Positions 27,566-36,529 of a DNA stretch of 64,000 bases are shown here, piece by piece. Below the pieces are notes generated by a model, which had not been told where the DNA came from, searched no databases, and saw only the letters and a list, made by a program, of their open reading frames with translations. The stretch comes from Streptomyces venezuelae (lineage in GTDB: Bacteria; Actinomycetota; Actinomycetes; Streptomycetales; Streptomycetaceae). The translations under genes and the position numbers were made by a program. The DNA is taken from positions 1,550,001 through 1,614,000 of the forward strand of contig NZ_CP029190.1 in NCBI RefSeq assembly GCF_008642295.1. Direction: 5' to 3'. Position 1 is the first letter of the stretch, and every line of letters starts with the position of its first letter.

Positions 27566-28849
27566 GTGACCCTCACCCGTGACATGTGCTACCCCACCCC
27601 GCACGAACTCTCCCTGGCCGCAAGAGCCCTGGCCGACCAGCACCCCGGTCTGGTCCGGCTCCGCCGGGCCGGTACCTCCCGGGCCGGCCGGCCGCTGTGG
27701 CTGCTGTCGGTCGGCCGCGGCCACCACGATGGCGATGCCGGGCGGCCCGGGGTGCTGGTCGTCGCCGGAGCGCACGCCAACGAACCCGTCGGCGGACCCA
27801 CCGCGCTGGCCGTGGCCCGCCGGATCATCCGCGACCCGGGGCCGCGGACCGGCTGCGACTGGCACTTCCTGCTCTGTGCCGACCCGGACGGCGCGGCCCT
27901 GCACCGCACACCGCGCCCGTACTCGCTGCTGGACTACCACCGGAACTTCTACCGGCCGCCCGGCCCCGAACAGCCCGAGTGGGCACCGTCCTTACTGCCC
28001 CCGGACCGGCTGCCGCCGGAAACGCTGGCCCTGACCGCGCTCATCGACGAGCTGAGACCGCTGTTGCAGGTGTCCCTGCACTGCACCGACCTGGGCGGCA
28101 GCTGGGTGCAGCTGACCCGGGACATACCCGGGCTGGCCGAGCCGTTCGCCAAATCAGCGGCGGAGCTCCGCATTCCGGTGGAGACCGGTGCCTCGGACGC
28201 GGCCGGCTGGCCTTCCCCCGGGCCCGGCATCTTCGTGATGCCGGAGCCGGGCACCGAGGCCACCGGGGTGTTCCACCCGGAGGACACCCGGCTGAGCACC
28301 TGGTACCACGCACACCGGTACGAGGGCACCACCGCGATCGTCGAAGTCCCCATGTGGGCCAGCGATCTGGTGGACGATCCGGCTCCGCACCCGGATCCGC
28401 CCCGGGTGCTGCGCGCCCTGGCCGGCCGGCTGGACCGGGACGCCGGCCGGGTGGCCGGGATCCTCGACGCGACCCGCGCGGAACTCCCCGCGGACGACCC
28501 CGAACTCGTCGCACCGCTGCTGCGGTCGGTGGACTGGACGCTCGCACTGATCCCGCGGATCACCGCGCAATGGGGCGGCCCGGACGCCCCCGCCGAGGCG
28601 ACCGCCGCCCACCTCGGGAGCATGGACGCCTTCAGCCGCCGGCTGGCGCTGCGCGCGGCGGCCATGCTGCTGCGCATCCTGCGCGCGGCCGGCCATCCGG
28701 CGGCCCCTTCCCTGGACCGGCTGGTGGCCGCCTGGTGCGAGGAGTTCGCGGACCGCTTCGGGGCCCGCTGGATCCCGGTGGCCACGCAGGTGGAACACCA
28801 GTCGCGGACGGTCCTGGCGGCGTACGAGCGGCTCACCGGTCGGGGGTGA
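27566..28849 (+). CDS. M14-family zinc carboxypeptidase-like protein
   Basis: The 427-residue protein has the metal ligands HANE (in VVAGAHANEPVGGPTA) and a later His in SLHCTD, plus EVPMW, the likely catalytic Glu. It is probably a peptidase or amidohydrolase acting on amino-acid conjugates or cell-wall peptides. No signal peptide is visible, so it is likely cytoplasmic. Codon 143 is TTA (27992-27994), which in Streptomyces normally means dependence on bldA for translation. It overlaps the convergent GNAT gene by 17 bases. Confidence 0.82.
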   Translation: MTLTRDMCYPTPHELSLAARALADQHPGLVRLRRAGTSRAGRPLWLLSVGRGHHDGDAGRPGVLVVAGAHANEPVGGPTALAVARRIIRDPGPRTGCDWHFLLCADPDGAALHRTPRPYSLLDYHRNFYRPPGPEQPEWAPSLLPPDRLPPETLALTALIDELRPLLQVSLHCTDLGGSWVQLTRDIPGLAEPFAKSAAELRIPVETGASDAAGWPSPGPGIFVMPEPGTEATGVFHPEDTRLSTWYHAHRYEGTTAIVEVPMWASDLVDDPAPHPDPPRVLRALAGRLDRDAGRVAGILDATRAELPADDPELVAPLLRSVDWTLALIPRITAQWGGPDAPAEATAAHLGSMDAFSRRLALRAAAMLLRILRAAGHPAAPSLDRLVAAWCEEFADRFGARWIPVATQVEHQSRTVLAAYERLTGRG

Positions 28850-29423
28850 GGTCCAGGTCCAGGTCCAGGCTGTAGCGGCGCTTGGGCTTACCGGCCGCGC
28901 CCAGCCGGTCGTAGAAGCGGATCGCACCCTCGTTCCATTCGGGGGTCTGCCACTGGACCTCGTCCATGCCGAGCTCGCGGGCGAGTTCCGTCACGGCGTC
29001 CATCAGGGCCGCGCCGAGGCCGTGGCCGCGGGCGCCGTCGGCCAGGTAGAGGCAGTCCATGTGCAGGTAATGCCGGGCGTCCCAGAACGAGAACTCGGCG
29101 GAGCAGGCCGCATATCCGGCCACCTCGCCGTCCGGGTCCTCGGCGACCAGCACCCACAGCCCGGGCCGCCCGGACTCGGCCCCGGTTGCGGCCCCGGTCC
29201 CGGATTCGGCCCCGGACTCGGGTCCGAAGAGCTGCGGCCCGAGCCGGTCCGCGAGGCCGGGCGGGCGCGGGGCGGACTTCTCGTAGGCGACGTGCTCGTG
29301 GATGAGCTCGACAAGCCGTTCCAGGTCCTGAGGCCGGGCGCGGCGCACCAAGGACGGGGACTGAGGCTGGGACCGGGACCGGGACCGGGACTGGGGCTGA
29401 TAGTTCGGCGGCTGCTGGGTCAT
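28833..29423 (-). CDS. GNAT-family N-acetyltransferase
   Basis: The 196-residue protein has a GNAT fold: VRRARPQDLERLVELI at the start, the acetyl-CoA loop DGARGHGLGAALMDAV (R/Q-x-x-G-x-G/A), and the closing EWNEGAIRFYDRLGA. It resembles diamine or general small-molecule acetyltransferases. The ~25-residue N-terminal extension consists of Ser/Arg/Gln repeats, so the true start may be later, near the SPSLVRRARPQD segment. The substrate is unknown. Confidence 0.83.
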   Translation of the reverse strand: MTQQPPNYQPQSRSRSRSQPQSPSLVRRARPQDLERLVELIHEHVAYEKSAPRPPGLADRLGPQLFGPESGAESGTGAATGAESGRPGLWVLVAEDPDGEVAGYAACSAEFSFWDARHYLHMDCLYLADGARGHGLGAALMDAVTELARELGMDEVQWQTPEWNEGAIRFYDRLGAAGKPKRRYSLDLDLDLTPDR

Positions 29424-29487
29424 GTACCCATCCTGCGCGCCCCGGCCGGCCGCTCCCCCGGCCGGGGGTCCGCCCCGCGCGACCGCG

Positions 29488-30117
29488 CTACGAAGCGGCC
29501 AGGCGGAACGCCATGCGGCCGAAGGCGACCTGGTCGCCGGCGCGGACCACCGCGGAGCCGAGGACCCGTCGCCCGTTGACGGTCGTACCGTTGGTCGAGC
29601 CCAGGTCCCGCAGCACCCACAGGCCGTCCCGCAGGCTCAGCTCGGCATGACTGCGGGAGACCGTCTCATGGCTGAGCCGCAGGCCGTTGCCGGGGTCCCG
29701 GCCGATCTTCAGGGTCTCGCCGCCCGCCATCGGCAGCAGCAGCTTCGGCAGCCGCTCCGCGTGCCAGGCGCGGCGGACGCCGACGCCCACCGCCGAGAGC
29801 CGCCCCACCCAGCCGAACAGCCGCCCGGTCCAGGAGCCGTGCTCGCCGTGCGGACTCCGGTCGCCGTACGGGCGGTACGGTACGGCGACCTCGCCGGGCC
29901 GGGCCGCGAGGTCGGCGGTGAGCACCGCCAGGTCCTCGGACCGCCGGGCCACCAGCGCGAGTTCCATCCGGCGCATGAAGGTGTCGTGCGACAGCTTGCC
30001 CTCCGCCGCGCCCTCCCGGAGCTGGACGAGCACCCGGTCGCGATCGGCGTCGGAGAGCCGCAGCGCAGGATGCACGGGAGGCACCGGGTGCACAGGAAAC
30101 TCAAAACTCGACGTCAC
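29488..30117 (-). CDS. DUF1707-FHA domain protein
   Basis: The 209-residue protein joins an N-terminal DUF1707 (LRLSDADRDRVLVQLREGAAEGKL, given in part; residues ~18-70) to a C-terminal FHA domain (LKIGRDPGNGLRL, SRSHAEL, DLGSTNGTTVNG; ~130-205). FHA domains bind phosphothreonine, so it probably receives signals from a Ser/Thr kinase. Between them lies an Arg-rich linker with no clear membrane segment. GTG 30117 starts directly before the conserved region. It is divergent from treZ. Confidence 0.88.
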   Translation of the reverse strand: MTSSFEFPVHPVPPVHPALRLSDADRDRVLVQLREGAAEGKLSHDTFMRRMELALVARRSEDLAVLTADLAARPGEVAVPYRPYGDRSPHGEHGSWTGRLFGWVGRLSAVGVGVRRAWHAERLPKLLLPMAGGETLKIGRDPGNGLRLSHETVSRSHAELSLRDGLWVLRDLGSTNGTTVNGRRVLGSAVVRAGDQVAFGRMAFRLAAS

Positions 30118-30241
30118 AGGGTGATTGTCGGCCCGTCGGGGCCGGAGTGTCCAGAACTGCCCCGCCCGGCCCGGGATGATGGGCTGTGAATGCCGGTCAC
30201 CGCCGGCCCCGCCGACGCCGCCCACGACGAGGAGACCGTCC

Positions 30242-32032
30242 GTGCAGTTCGAGGTGTGGGCGCCGCATGCTGCGGCGCGCGTGGACATGCAGCTCAACGA
30301 GGTCGTGTACCCGATGGAGCGCGACACGGATCCGAAGCGGGCCGGCTGGTGGCGGGCCGATGCCCCGGCCGGGGACGGGGACCGGTACGGGTTCCTGCTC
30401 GACGACGATCCCGTCGTCCGCCCCGATCCGCGCGGCCGGCGGCTGCCGGACGGCCCGGACGGCCTCTCCGCGGTGGCCGACCCCGCCGCTGCCTGGCCGG
30501 CTGCGGCGTCCGAGCCGCCGCCCCGGGTCCGGCTCCAGGACGCGGTCCTGTACGAGCTGCACATCGGCACGTTCACCCCGGAAGGCACCTTCGACGCGGC
30601 AGCCGACCGCCTCGGCCACCTGGTCTCGCTGGGCGTCACGCATGTGGAGCTGATGCCGGTCTGCCCGTTCCCCGGCCGGCACGGCTGGGGGTACGACGGG
30701 GTGGCGCCGTGGGCGGTCCACGAGCCGTACGGCGGCCCGGCCGGGCTGGCCCGGTTCGTGGCCGCGGCGCACGGGCACGGGCTGGGGGTGGTGCTGGACG
30801 TGGTCCACAACCACCTCGGCCCCTCGGGCAACCACCTCCCGGCCTTCGGGCCCTATTTCACGGACACGCACCGCACCCCGTGGGGTGCGGCGGTCAACCT
30901 GGACGCGGCCGGCTCCGACGAGGTCCGGGCGTACCTCATCGGCAGCGCCCTGGCCTGGCTGCGGGACTACCGGATCGACGGCCTCCGCCTGGACGCGGTG
31001 CATGCGCTGGCCGACGACCGGGCGCTGACCTTCCTGGAGGAGCTGTCGCAGGCGGTGGACGAGCTGGCCGCGGAGACCGGCCGCCCGCTGTTCCTGATCG
31101 CCGAGTCCGACCGGTGCGACCCGCGGACCACCACCCCGCGGAGCCAGGCTGGGACGGGTGGCGCCGACGGGGTCGGCGGACTCGGCCTGCACGCCCAGTG
31201 GAACGACGACTTCCACCATGCCCTGCACTGTGCGCTGACCGGCGAATCCCAGGGCTACTACGCCGACTTCGCACAGACGCCGCTGGCCGCCCTCGCCAAG
31301 ACCATGACCCGGGTGTTCTTCCACGACGGCACCTGGTCCTCCTTCCGGGGCCGCACCCACGGCCGCCCGGTCGACCGGCGCCGCACGCCGGCGCACCGCT
31401 TCCTGGGGTACGCCCAGACCCACGACCAGATCGGCAACCGGGCGCTGGGCGACCGGCTTTCCGGCAGCCTGCCGCCCGGACTGCTGGCCTGCGCCGCGGC
31501 GCTGGTGCTCACCGGGCCGTTCGTACCGATGCTGTTCATGGGTGAGGAGTGGGGTGCGCGGACGCCCTGGCAGTACTTCACCGACCATCCGGATCCTGCG
31601 CTGGCAGAGGCCGTACGGGCGGGCCGGCGGCGGGAGTTCGCCGCACACGGGTGGGTGGCGGAGGAGGTCCCGGACCCGCAGGACGCGGCCACCCGCGAGC
31701 GGTCCTGCCTGGACTGGTCCGAGCCGGACCGCCCGGAACACGAACGGCTGCTGGCCTGGTACCGCACGCTGATCGCACTGCGCCGCACCCAGCCGGACCT
31801 GCGGGACCCGGACCTGGGCGCGGTGCGGGTCGCCTTCGACGAGGAGCGCCGCTGGCTGAGCTTCCGGCGCGGGGACGTCCGGGTGGCGGTGAACCTGTCG
31901 GCGGACCCGGTGACCATCGCGCTGGGCCGGAACGGGGTCCGGGTGCTGGCCGCCTGGAAGCCGGTGGATCACCCGGGCCCGGACGGCCGGATCCACCTGC
32001 CGGGCGCATCGGCGGTGGTCCTGGGGCCGTAG
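30242..32032 (+). CDS. treZ: Malto-oligosyltrehalose trehalohydrolase (TreZ)
   Basis: The 596-residue GH13 enzyme releases trehalose from the TreY product. Family marks are QFEVWAPHAAARVDM (CBM48-like N-domain), YELHIGTFTPEGTFDAA, VVLDVVHNHLGPSGN, LRLDAVHALADD (nucleophile Asp), FLIAESDRCDPR (acid Glu) and LGYAQTHDQIGNRALG. GTG 30242 has GAGGAGA 8 bases upstream; longer frames upstream lack family residues. With GlgX and TreY it completes the glycogen-to-trehalose route. Confidence 0.94.
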   Translation: MQFEVWAPHAAARVDMQLNEVVYPMERDTDPKRAGWWRADAPAGDGDRYGFLLDDDPVVRPDPRGRRLPDGPDGLSAVADPAAAWPAAASEPPPRVRLQDAVLYELHIGTFTPEGTFDAAADRLGHLVSLGVTHVELMPVCPFPGRHGWGYDGVAPWAVHEPYGGPAGLARFVAAAHGHGLGVVLDVVHNHLGPSGNHLPAFGPYFTDTHRTPWGAAVNLDAAGSDEVRAYLIGSALAWLRDYRIDGLRLDAVHALADDRALTFLEELSQAVDELAAETGRPLFLIAESDRCDPRTTTPRSQAGTGGADGVGGLGLHAQWNDDFHHALHCALTGESQGYYADFAQTPLAALAKTMTRVFFHDGTWSSFRGRTHGRPVDRRRTPAHRFLGYAQTHDQIGNRALGDRLSGSLPPGLLACAAALVLTGPFVPMLFMGEEWGARTPWQYFTDHPDPALAEAVRAGRRREFAAHGWVAEEVPDPQDAATRERSCLDWSEPDRPEHERLLAWYRTLIALRRTQPDLRDPDLGAVRVAFDEERRWLSFRRGDVRVAVNLSADPVTIALGRNGVRVLAAWKPVDHPGPDGRIHLPGASAVVLGP

Positions 32033-32254
32033 CGGGGGCCGGGGCGGGGCGGGGGTGTGGACTGCGCGGGGTGCGGGGGCGGGGGGCGCGGGTGCACGGA
32101 TGTGGTCGGTGAGCGGCGGCCCGGGAGTCCCCTGTGCCCCCGGGCCGCCGCACACCCCCTCGCCCTCCAGACCACCGATTGCGCCGATTCGGTTGCCCGG
32201 CGCGGCGATGATTTCCAGCCGTTCCGCAGCGGACGCCGGTCGGCTCCGCTCGAC

Positions 32255-33391
32255 TCAGTCGACGAGGGCAAGCTCCCGCGGCGCATGGTTGAGGCGCCGG
32301 CCGGTCCCCTCCCCCGTGACGGTGACGATGTCCTCGATCCGCACGCCGAAGCGGCCCGGGAGGTAGATCCCAGGCTCGATCGAGAAGCACATGCCGGGCA
32401 GCAGCGGCTGCTCCTCGCCCTCCACCAGGTAGGGCGGCTCGTGCGTGGTCACCCCGATGCCGTGCCCGGTGCGGTGGATGAAGCGGTCCCCGTACCCGCC
32501 GTCCGTGATCACCGCGCGGGCCACCCGGTCCACGTCCTGGCAGGTCGCGCCGGGCCGCACCGCCTCGAACGCGGCCTGCTGGGCCTCGCGTACGAGGTCG
32601 TGCACCCGCTGTTCCTCGGCGGTCGGCTCGCCGCCGACGTGCACGGTGCGGGAGATGTCCGAGCCGTAGCCGTGCTTGAGCCCGCCGAAGTCGAGGACGA
32701 CCGTGTCGCCGCGCTCGATGACCCGGTCGCCCGCCTCATGGTGCGGGTTGGCCCCGTTGGGGCCGGAGCCGACCACGGTGAAGTCCACCTGCGCATGGCC
32801 GTGGGCACGCAGCAGGGCGGCGAGATCGGCGGCCACCTCCGTCTCCCGGCGGCCGGCGAAGCGTACGCCGAGGATCTCCCCGTACGCGGCATCCGCCGCC
32901 GCGCCCGCCGCGGCCAGCCGCTCCAGTTCCCGGGCGTCCTTGACGGCCCGCAGCAGGGGCAGGGCTTCGGTCAGGGCGACATGGGTCGTCTCGGGCAACT
33001 CCCGGCGGAGGCCGAGGAGATGGAGGGCCCAGGTGTTGTCGCTCACCCCGAAGCGGCCATGGGCGTCGAGCAGCGGGGCGGTGACCTCGTACGGGTTCTT
33101 CCCGTCGGTCCACTCCCGCAGCGCCAGGGCCCCGGCCCCGGCCGCCGCGGCGGCGTCGGGCGCCTCGAGCGCGGGCACGACGAGCGTCGGCTGCTGCCCG
33201 GCGGCGAGCACGAGCACGGTGAGCCGCTCGGTGTCGACCGGCCGGTACCCGGTGAGATGGACGAGGTCGGGCCCGGGCGCAATGAGCAACCCGTCAAGCC
33301 CGGCCGCGGCGGCGGCCTGGGCGGCTGCGGCCATACGGGCTGCGTAGTCGGCGGCGGTGAAGGGCGCGGGTGCGGAGTCGTCGTGGACCAT
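32255..33391 (-). CDS. M24-family aminopeptidase P / Xaa-Pro dipeptidase
   Basis: The 378-residue protein has a creatinase-like N-domain and a pita-bread catalytic domain. Metal ligands are visible in VVLDFGGLKHGYGSDISR (two Asp), RTGHGIGVTTHEPP (His), SIEPGIYLPG (Glu) and VRIEDIVTV (Glu). It cleaves N-terminal residues preceding proline in peptides, in the cytoplasm. ATG 33391 has AAGG upstream. It stands alone; a 1-kb repeat region lies beyond its start. Confidence 0.9.
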   Translation of the reverse strand: MVHDDSAPAPFTAADYAARMAAAAQAAAAAGLDGLLIAPGPDLVHLTGYRPVDTERLTVLVLAAGQQPTLVVPALEAPDAAAAAGAGALALREWTDGKNPYEVTAPLLDAHGRFGVSDNTWALHLLGLRRELPETTHVALTEALPLLRAVKDARELERLAAAGAAADAAYGEILGVRFAGRRETEVAADLAALLRAHGHAQVDFTVVGSGPNGANPHHEAGDRVIERGDTVVLDFGGLKHGYGSDISRTVHVGGEPTAEEQRVHDLVREAQQAAFEAVRPGATCQDVDRVARAVITDGGYGDRFIHRTGHGIGVTTHEPPYLVEGEEQPLLPGMCFSIEPGIYLPGRFGVRIEDIVTVTGEGTGRRLNHAPRELALVD

Positions 33392-34423
33392 GCCGGCATC
33401 CTTACCCACCGGGGTGGGCCGGGCCCGGGATTTTTCGTCCCGGGGGCGGGACACGCGGGACGCTCGCACGGCCGAAGACGCCGACCGGGCCGCCCGACGG
33501 CGGAGCGGGGGCCGACCCGCCCACAGGGCGGGGCGGGTACGCGGGACGTATGGGGGGCCGAAGGCGACAACCGGGCCGACCCGGCCGACCGGCCGCATAT
33601 GCCTGCGCGCAGGGCCACCGCCGGCAGGGCCGGAGGCACGTGCCCGGGCCGCCCGACGGCGCAGCCCAATACGCGGCGCAGCCAGGGCCGGGGCCGACGC
33701 GCCCACAGGGCGGGACGGATCAGGCGTGGCGTTCGCGGGGGCCGAAGGCAACAGCCAGGCAGACCCGGCCGGCCGACCGGCCGCATACGCCTGCGCGCAG
33801 GGCCACCGCCGGCAGGGCCGGAGGCACGTGCCCGGGCCGCCCGACGGCGCAGCCCAATACGCGGCGCAGCCAGGGCCGGGGCCGACGCGCCCACAGGGCG
33901 GGACGGATCAGGCCTGGCGTTCGCGGGGGCCGAAGGCAACAGCCAGGCAGACCCGGCCGACCGACCGGCCGCATATGCCTGCGCGCAGGGCCACCGCCGG
34001 CAGGGCCGGAGGCACGTGCCCGGGCCGCCCGACGGCGGAGCGCCGGGGAGGCAGAACGACCGCGGAGACGGCGCAGCCCGGGCGGCGGGCCGGCAGGACG
34101 GGGCGGAACAGGTGGGTCGGCCGCGGGGCCGAAGGCGACAGCCAAGCGGACCCGGCCGACTGGCCGGCCTTGTCCGGGCGCAGGACCGCCCTCGGCAAGG
34201 CCGAAGACACGTACCCGGGCCGCTCGGGCCGCCCGACGGCACAGCCGGACACGCGCCACAGCCGAATACGCGGCGCAGTCGGGACCGGCGCAGCCCGACA
34301 CGCGGCGCAGCCAGGGCCGGCGTAGCCAGAGCGGCACGGCCGGGGCCGGCTGGCCCGCGGGGGGTGTGGGCGCGGGTCGGTGGGCTGCGGAGGCGCGCGC
34401 CGGCGAACGGCATGCTGGGGGCC
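33392..34423. repeat. Non-coding GC-rich tandem repeats, 188-bp period
   Basis: This 1-kb gap holds no convincing gene. Between about 33450 and 34350 a unit recurs with a period of 188 bp. The anchor CCGCATAT/CCGCATAC is at 33593, 33781 and 33969, each followed by near-identical sequence through CGACGGC, CAGCCCAATACGCGG and the CGCCCACAGGGCGGGACGG block. Flanking copies on both sides are degenerate and partly deleted. The period is not a multiple of three, so frames rotate between copies, which argues against coding. The expected LysR and peptidase promoters must lie at its edges. Confidence 0.8.
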
Positions 34424-35305
34424 ATGGATCCGCATCTGCTCCGGACCTTTGTCGCCGTCGTGCGGCTCGGGTCCTTCTCCGCCGCCGCCCGCGAGCTCGG
34501 CTACACCCAGTCCGCCGTCTCGCAGCACATCGCCGCCCTGGAGGGTGACCTCCGCGCCGAGTTGCTGACCCGGCGCCCGGTCGGGCCGACGGTCGCCGGG
34601 GCGCGGCTGCTGGAGCACGCCGGGCCGCTCCTCCTCCGGCTGGATGCCGCGCGGGCCGATGTGCTGCGGCTGGCCGCCGCGCCGCCGGAGGAGGTGACCG
34701 TCGCCGCCTCGCCGCTCGCCGTCGGGCCGCGGCTGCTCGCCGCACTGCCCCCGACCGGGGTGACCCTCCGGGTGATGGCCCCCGCCGCCGTACCGGCCGC
34801 CGTCGCCACCGGCGGCTGCGATCTCGGCCTGGTCGACGGCCCCGCCGCCCCCAGCGATCCGCTGCGGCTGCCGGACGTGGCCCCGCTGGCCGTCGCCGGC
34901 CTCGGCGAGGAGGAGCTCGCCGTGCTGCTCCCGGCCGGCCACCCCTTTGCCGCCCGTACCGCCGTCCGGCTGGACGACCTCGCCGACGCGCGCTGGCTGG
35001 ACGCCCCCGAGGCCGGGATCCCGCTGGCCGCCGTACGCGCGGTCACCGGTTCGCCCGGGCCGCGCCCCGCCCTGCGCTACGACGGTACGGATCTGCACGC
35101 GCTGTGCGCCCTGGCCGCCGCCGGGCACGGCCTGGCCCTGCTGCCGCGCCGGGTGGCGGAATCGGCCGGCGCGGGGGTGGCCGTACCACTGGCCGCGCCG
35201 CGCCTGGTGCACCGTACGGAGCTGCTCTCGCCCGGCGCCCTGACCGGTACGGGTTCCGGCGCGGCTGCCGCCCTGGCCGCCCGCCTGACCCATCAGCAAC
35301 ACTGA
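34424..35305 (+). CDS. LysR-family transcriptional regulator
   Basis: The 293-residue protein has a winged HTH at residues 1-60 (LLRTFVAVVRLGSFSAAARELGYTQSAVSQHI, given in part) and a LysR substrate-binding domain from ~90. The domain is Ala/Leu-rich but of normal length. The effector and targets are unknown. Like most LysR genes it may regulate a neighbour, here most plausibly the following GATase-like gene 60 bases downstream on the same strand. The start at ATG 34424 is fixed by the HTH. Confidence 0.9.
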   Translation: MDPHLLRTFVAVVRLGSFSAAARELGYTQSAVSQHIAALEGDLRAELLTRRPVGPTVAGARLLEHAGPLLLRLDAARADVLRLAAAPPEEVTVAASPLAVGPRLLAALPPTGVTLRVMAPAAVPAAVATGGCDLGLVDGPAAPSDPLRLPDVAPLAVAGLGEEELAVLLPAGHPFAARTAVRLDDLADARWLDAPEAGIPLAAVRAVTGSPGPRPALRYDGTDLHALCALAAAGHGLALLPRRVAESAGAGVAVPLAAPRLVHRTELLSPGALTGTGSGAAAALAARLTHQQH

Positions 35306-35364
35306 TGGACCCTCCATGAATCATCGTTGGACGTGAACACACCATCCCGCCCACGATGATCCCC

Positions 35365-36147
35365 ATGACCACCACCGCACACACCACGCACGCCCTCGCC
35401 GCGCGGATCGCACTCGTCGGCGACCGCTCCCCGCACGTCGCCTCCCACACCCGCATCCCCCACCTCCTCGACTCCCTCGCCGCCCGCGACGGTCTCGTCC
35501 TCGACGCGTACTGGATCCCCACCGGTGACGCCCTCGCGGAGGCGGAGTCCGGCGCACTGGCCGGCTTCGACGCCGTGTGGGTGCTGCCCGGCAGCCCGTA
35601 CGCCAGCGAGGCCGGGGCGCTCGCCGCCATCCGGACCGCCCGCGAGCAGGGCATTCCCTTCCTCGGCACCTGCGGGGGCTTCCAGCACGCCCTGCTGGAG
35701 TACGCCCGCAACGTCTGCGGGCTGGCCGGCGCCGCGCACGCCGAGAACGACCCGGCGGCCACCGACCCGCTGATCGCGCCGCTCGCCTGCTCGCTCGTGG
35801 GGCACGAGGGCGTGGTCCGGGCCGAGCCGGGCTCGCTCGCCGAGCGCGTGCTGGGCGCGGAGCGCTCCGTGGAGCGGTACCACTGCAACTACGGGCCCGA
35901 CGCCCACCACCTGCCCGCCCTCGCCGCGCGGGGACTGCGCCTGTCCGGACACGACGAGAGCGGCCAGGTCCGGATGGCGGAGCTGCCCGGGCACCCCTTC
36001 TTCCTGGCGACCCTCTTCCAGCCGGAGCTGTCCGGGGACGGCAGCCGCCCGCACCCGGCGGTCCGGGCCCTGGCGGAGGCGGCCGTGGCCCGCGCGGCCA
36101 GCCGAGCCGCAGATACGCAGGCCGGGACGGGTTCCGTCGCCGGATAA
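35365..36147 (+). CDS. Class I glutamine amidotransferase-like protein (CTP synthase C-domain type)
   Basis: The ~260-residue protein resembles the glutaminase domain of CTP synthase standing alone. It has RIALVGDRSPHVASHTRIP, WVLPGSPYAS, the nucleophile elbow FLGTCGGFQHALLE (Cys near residue 109) and HPFFLATLFQPE with the His and Glu of the triad. Without an attached synthetase domain its acceptor is unknown. ATG 35356 is an equally possible start. It follows the LysR gene and precedes tRNA-His. Confidence 0.8.
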   Translation: MTTTAHTTHALAARIALVGDRSPHVASHTRIPHLLDSLAARDGLVLDAYWIPTGDALAEAESGALAGFDAVWVLPGSPYASEAGALAAIRTAREQGIPFLGTCGGFQHALLEYARNVCGLAGAAHAENDPAATDPLIAPLACSLVGHEGVVRAEPGSLAERVLGAERSVERYHCNYGPDAHHLPALAARGLRLSGHDESGQVRMAELPGHPFFLATLFQPELSGDGSRPHPAVRALAEAAVARAASRAADTQAGTGSVAG

Positions 36148-36221
36148 CCCGTCGCAGGAGCACCCCGCTGATCCGCTATGCTGTGCGTGCACATCGAGAG
36201 GGTGGTTTCGCCGCCCTTCGT

Positions 36222-36295
36222 GGTGGGTGTAGCTCAGCTGGTAGAGCACCTGGTTGTGGTCCAGGTGGCCGCGGGTTCGAGTCCCGTCACTCACC
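36222..36295 (+). tRNA. tRNA-His (GTG anticodon)
   Basis: The acceptor stem GTGGGTG pairs with CACTCAC. The D arm is AGCTCAGCTGGTAGAGC, the anticodon loop TTGTGGT gives GTG, and the T arm is GCGGGTTCGAGTCCCGT. The extra G at position -1 (36222) opposite discriminator C73 is the identity mark of tRNA-His. CCA is not encoded. Confidence 0.97.
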
Positions 36296-36302
36296 CTGTG
36301 AT

Positions 36303-36342
36303 CCCGTAGGGGGTACGAGGTTTTCCTCGTACCCCCTACGGG
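36303..36342 (+). terminator. Strong hairpin terminator after tRNA-His
   Basis: CCCGTAGGGGGTACGAGG (36303-36320), a TTTT loop, and its exact complement (36325-36342) form an 18-bp perfect stem, followed by CTTTTCC. It begins 7 bases after the tRNA. The perfect symmetry makes it work on both strands. Confidence 0.9.
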
Positions 36343-36529
36343 CTTTTCCGCGGCCCGCCCCGACCCGGAGTCCGGGTCCCGCGGCGCGGGCCTGGCAAGA
36401 TCAGGACCATGACGAGCGATATCCGGCCCCCGATCACCGCTCCCGCACGCACCGCACCCGTACGCACCACCCCCTCGCGCACCGCTCCCGTACGCACCGC
36501 TCCCGCGCGCGGCCCGGTGGGCTGACCCG

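Noticed and set aside
33593..34020. Possible CRISPR array
   Set aside because: Units are 188 bp and contiguous, with no short repeats separated by unique spacers and no cas genes nearby.
33357..34548. Open frames through the 188-bp repeat region
   Set aside because: The repeat period shifts the frame between copies and the predicted peptides are Arg/Pro/Ala-rich with no start signals.
36222..36295. tRNA-His as an integration site for a nearby element
   Set aside because: No integrase gene or repeated tRNA 3' end is found in the flanking kilobases.
36303..36342. Insertion-sequence inverted repeat
   Set aside because: The 18-bp perfect inverted repeat has a 4-base loop and follows a tRNA directly; a terminator hairpin explains it.
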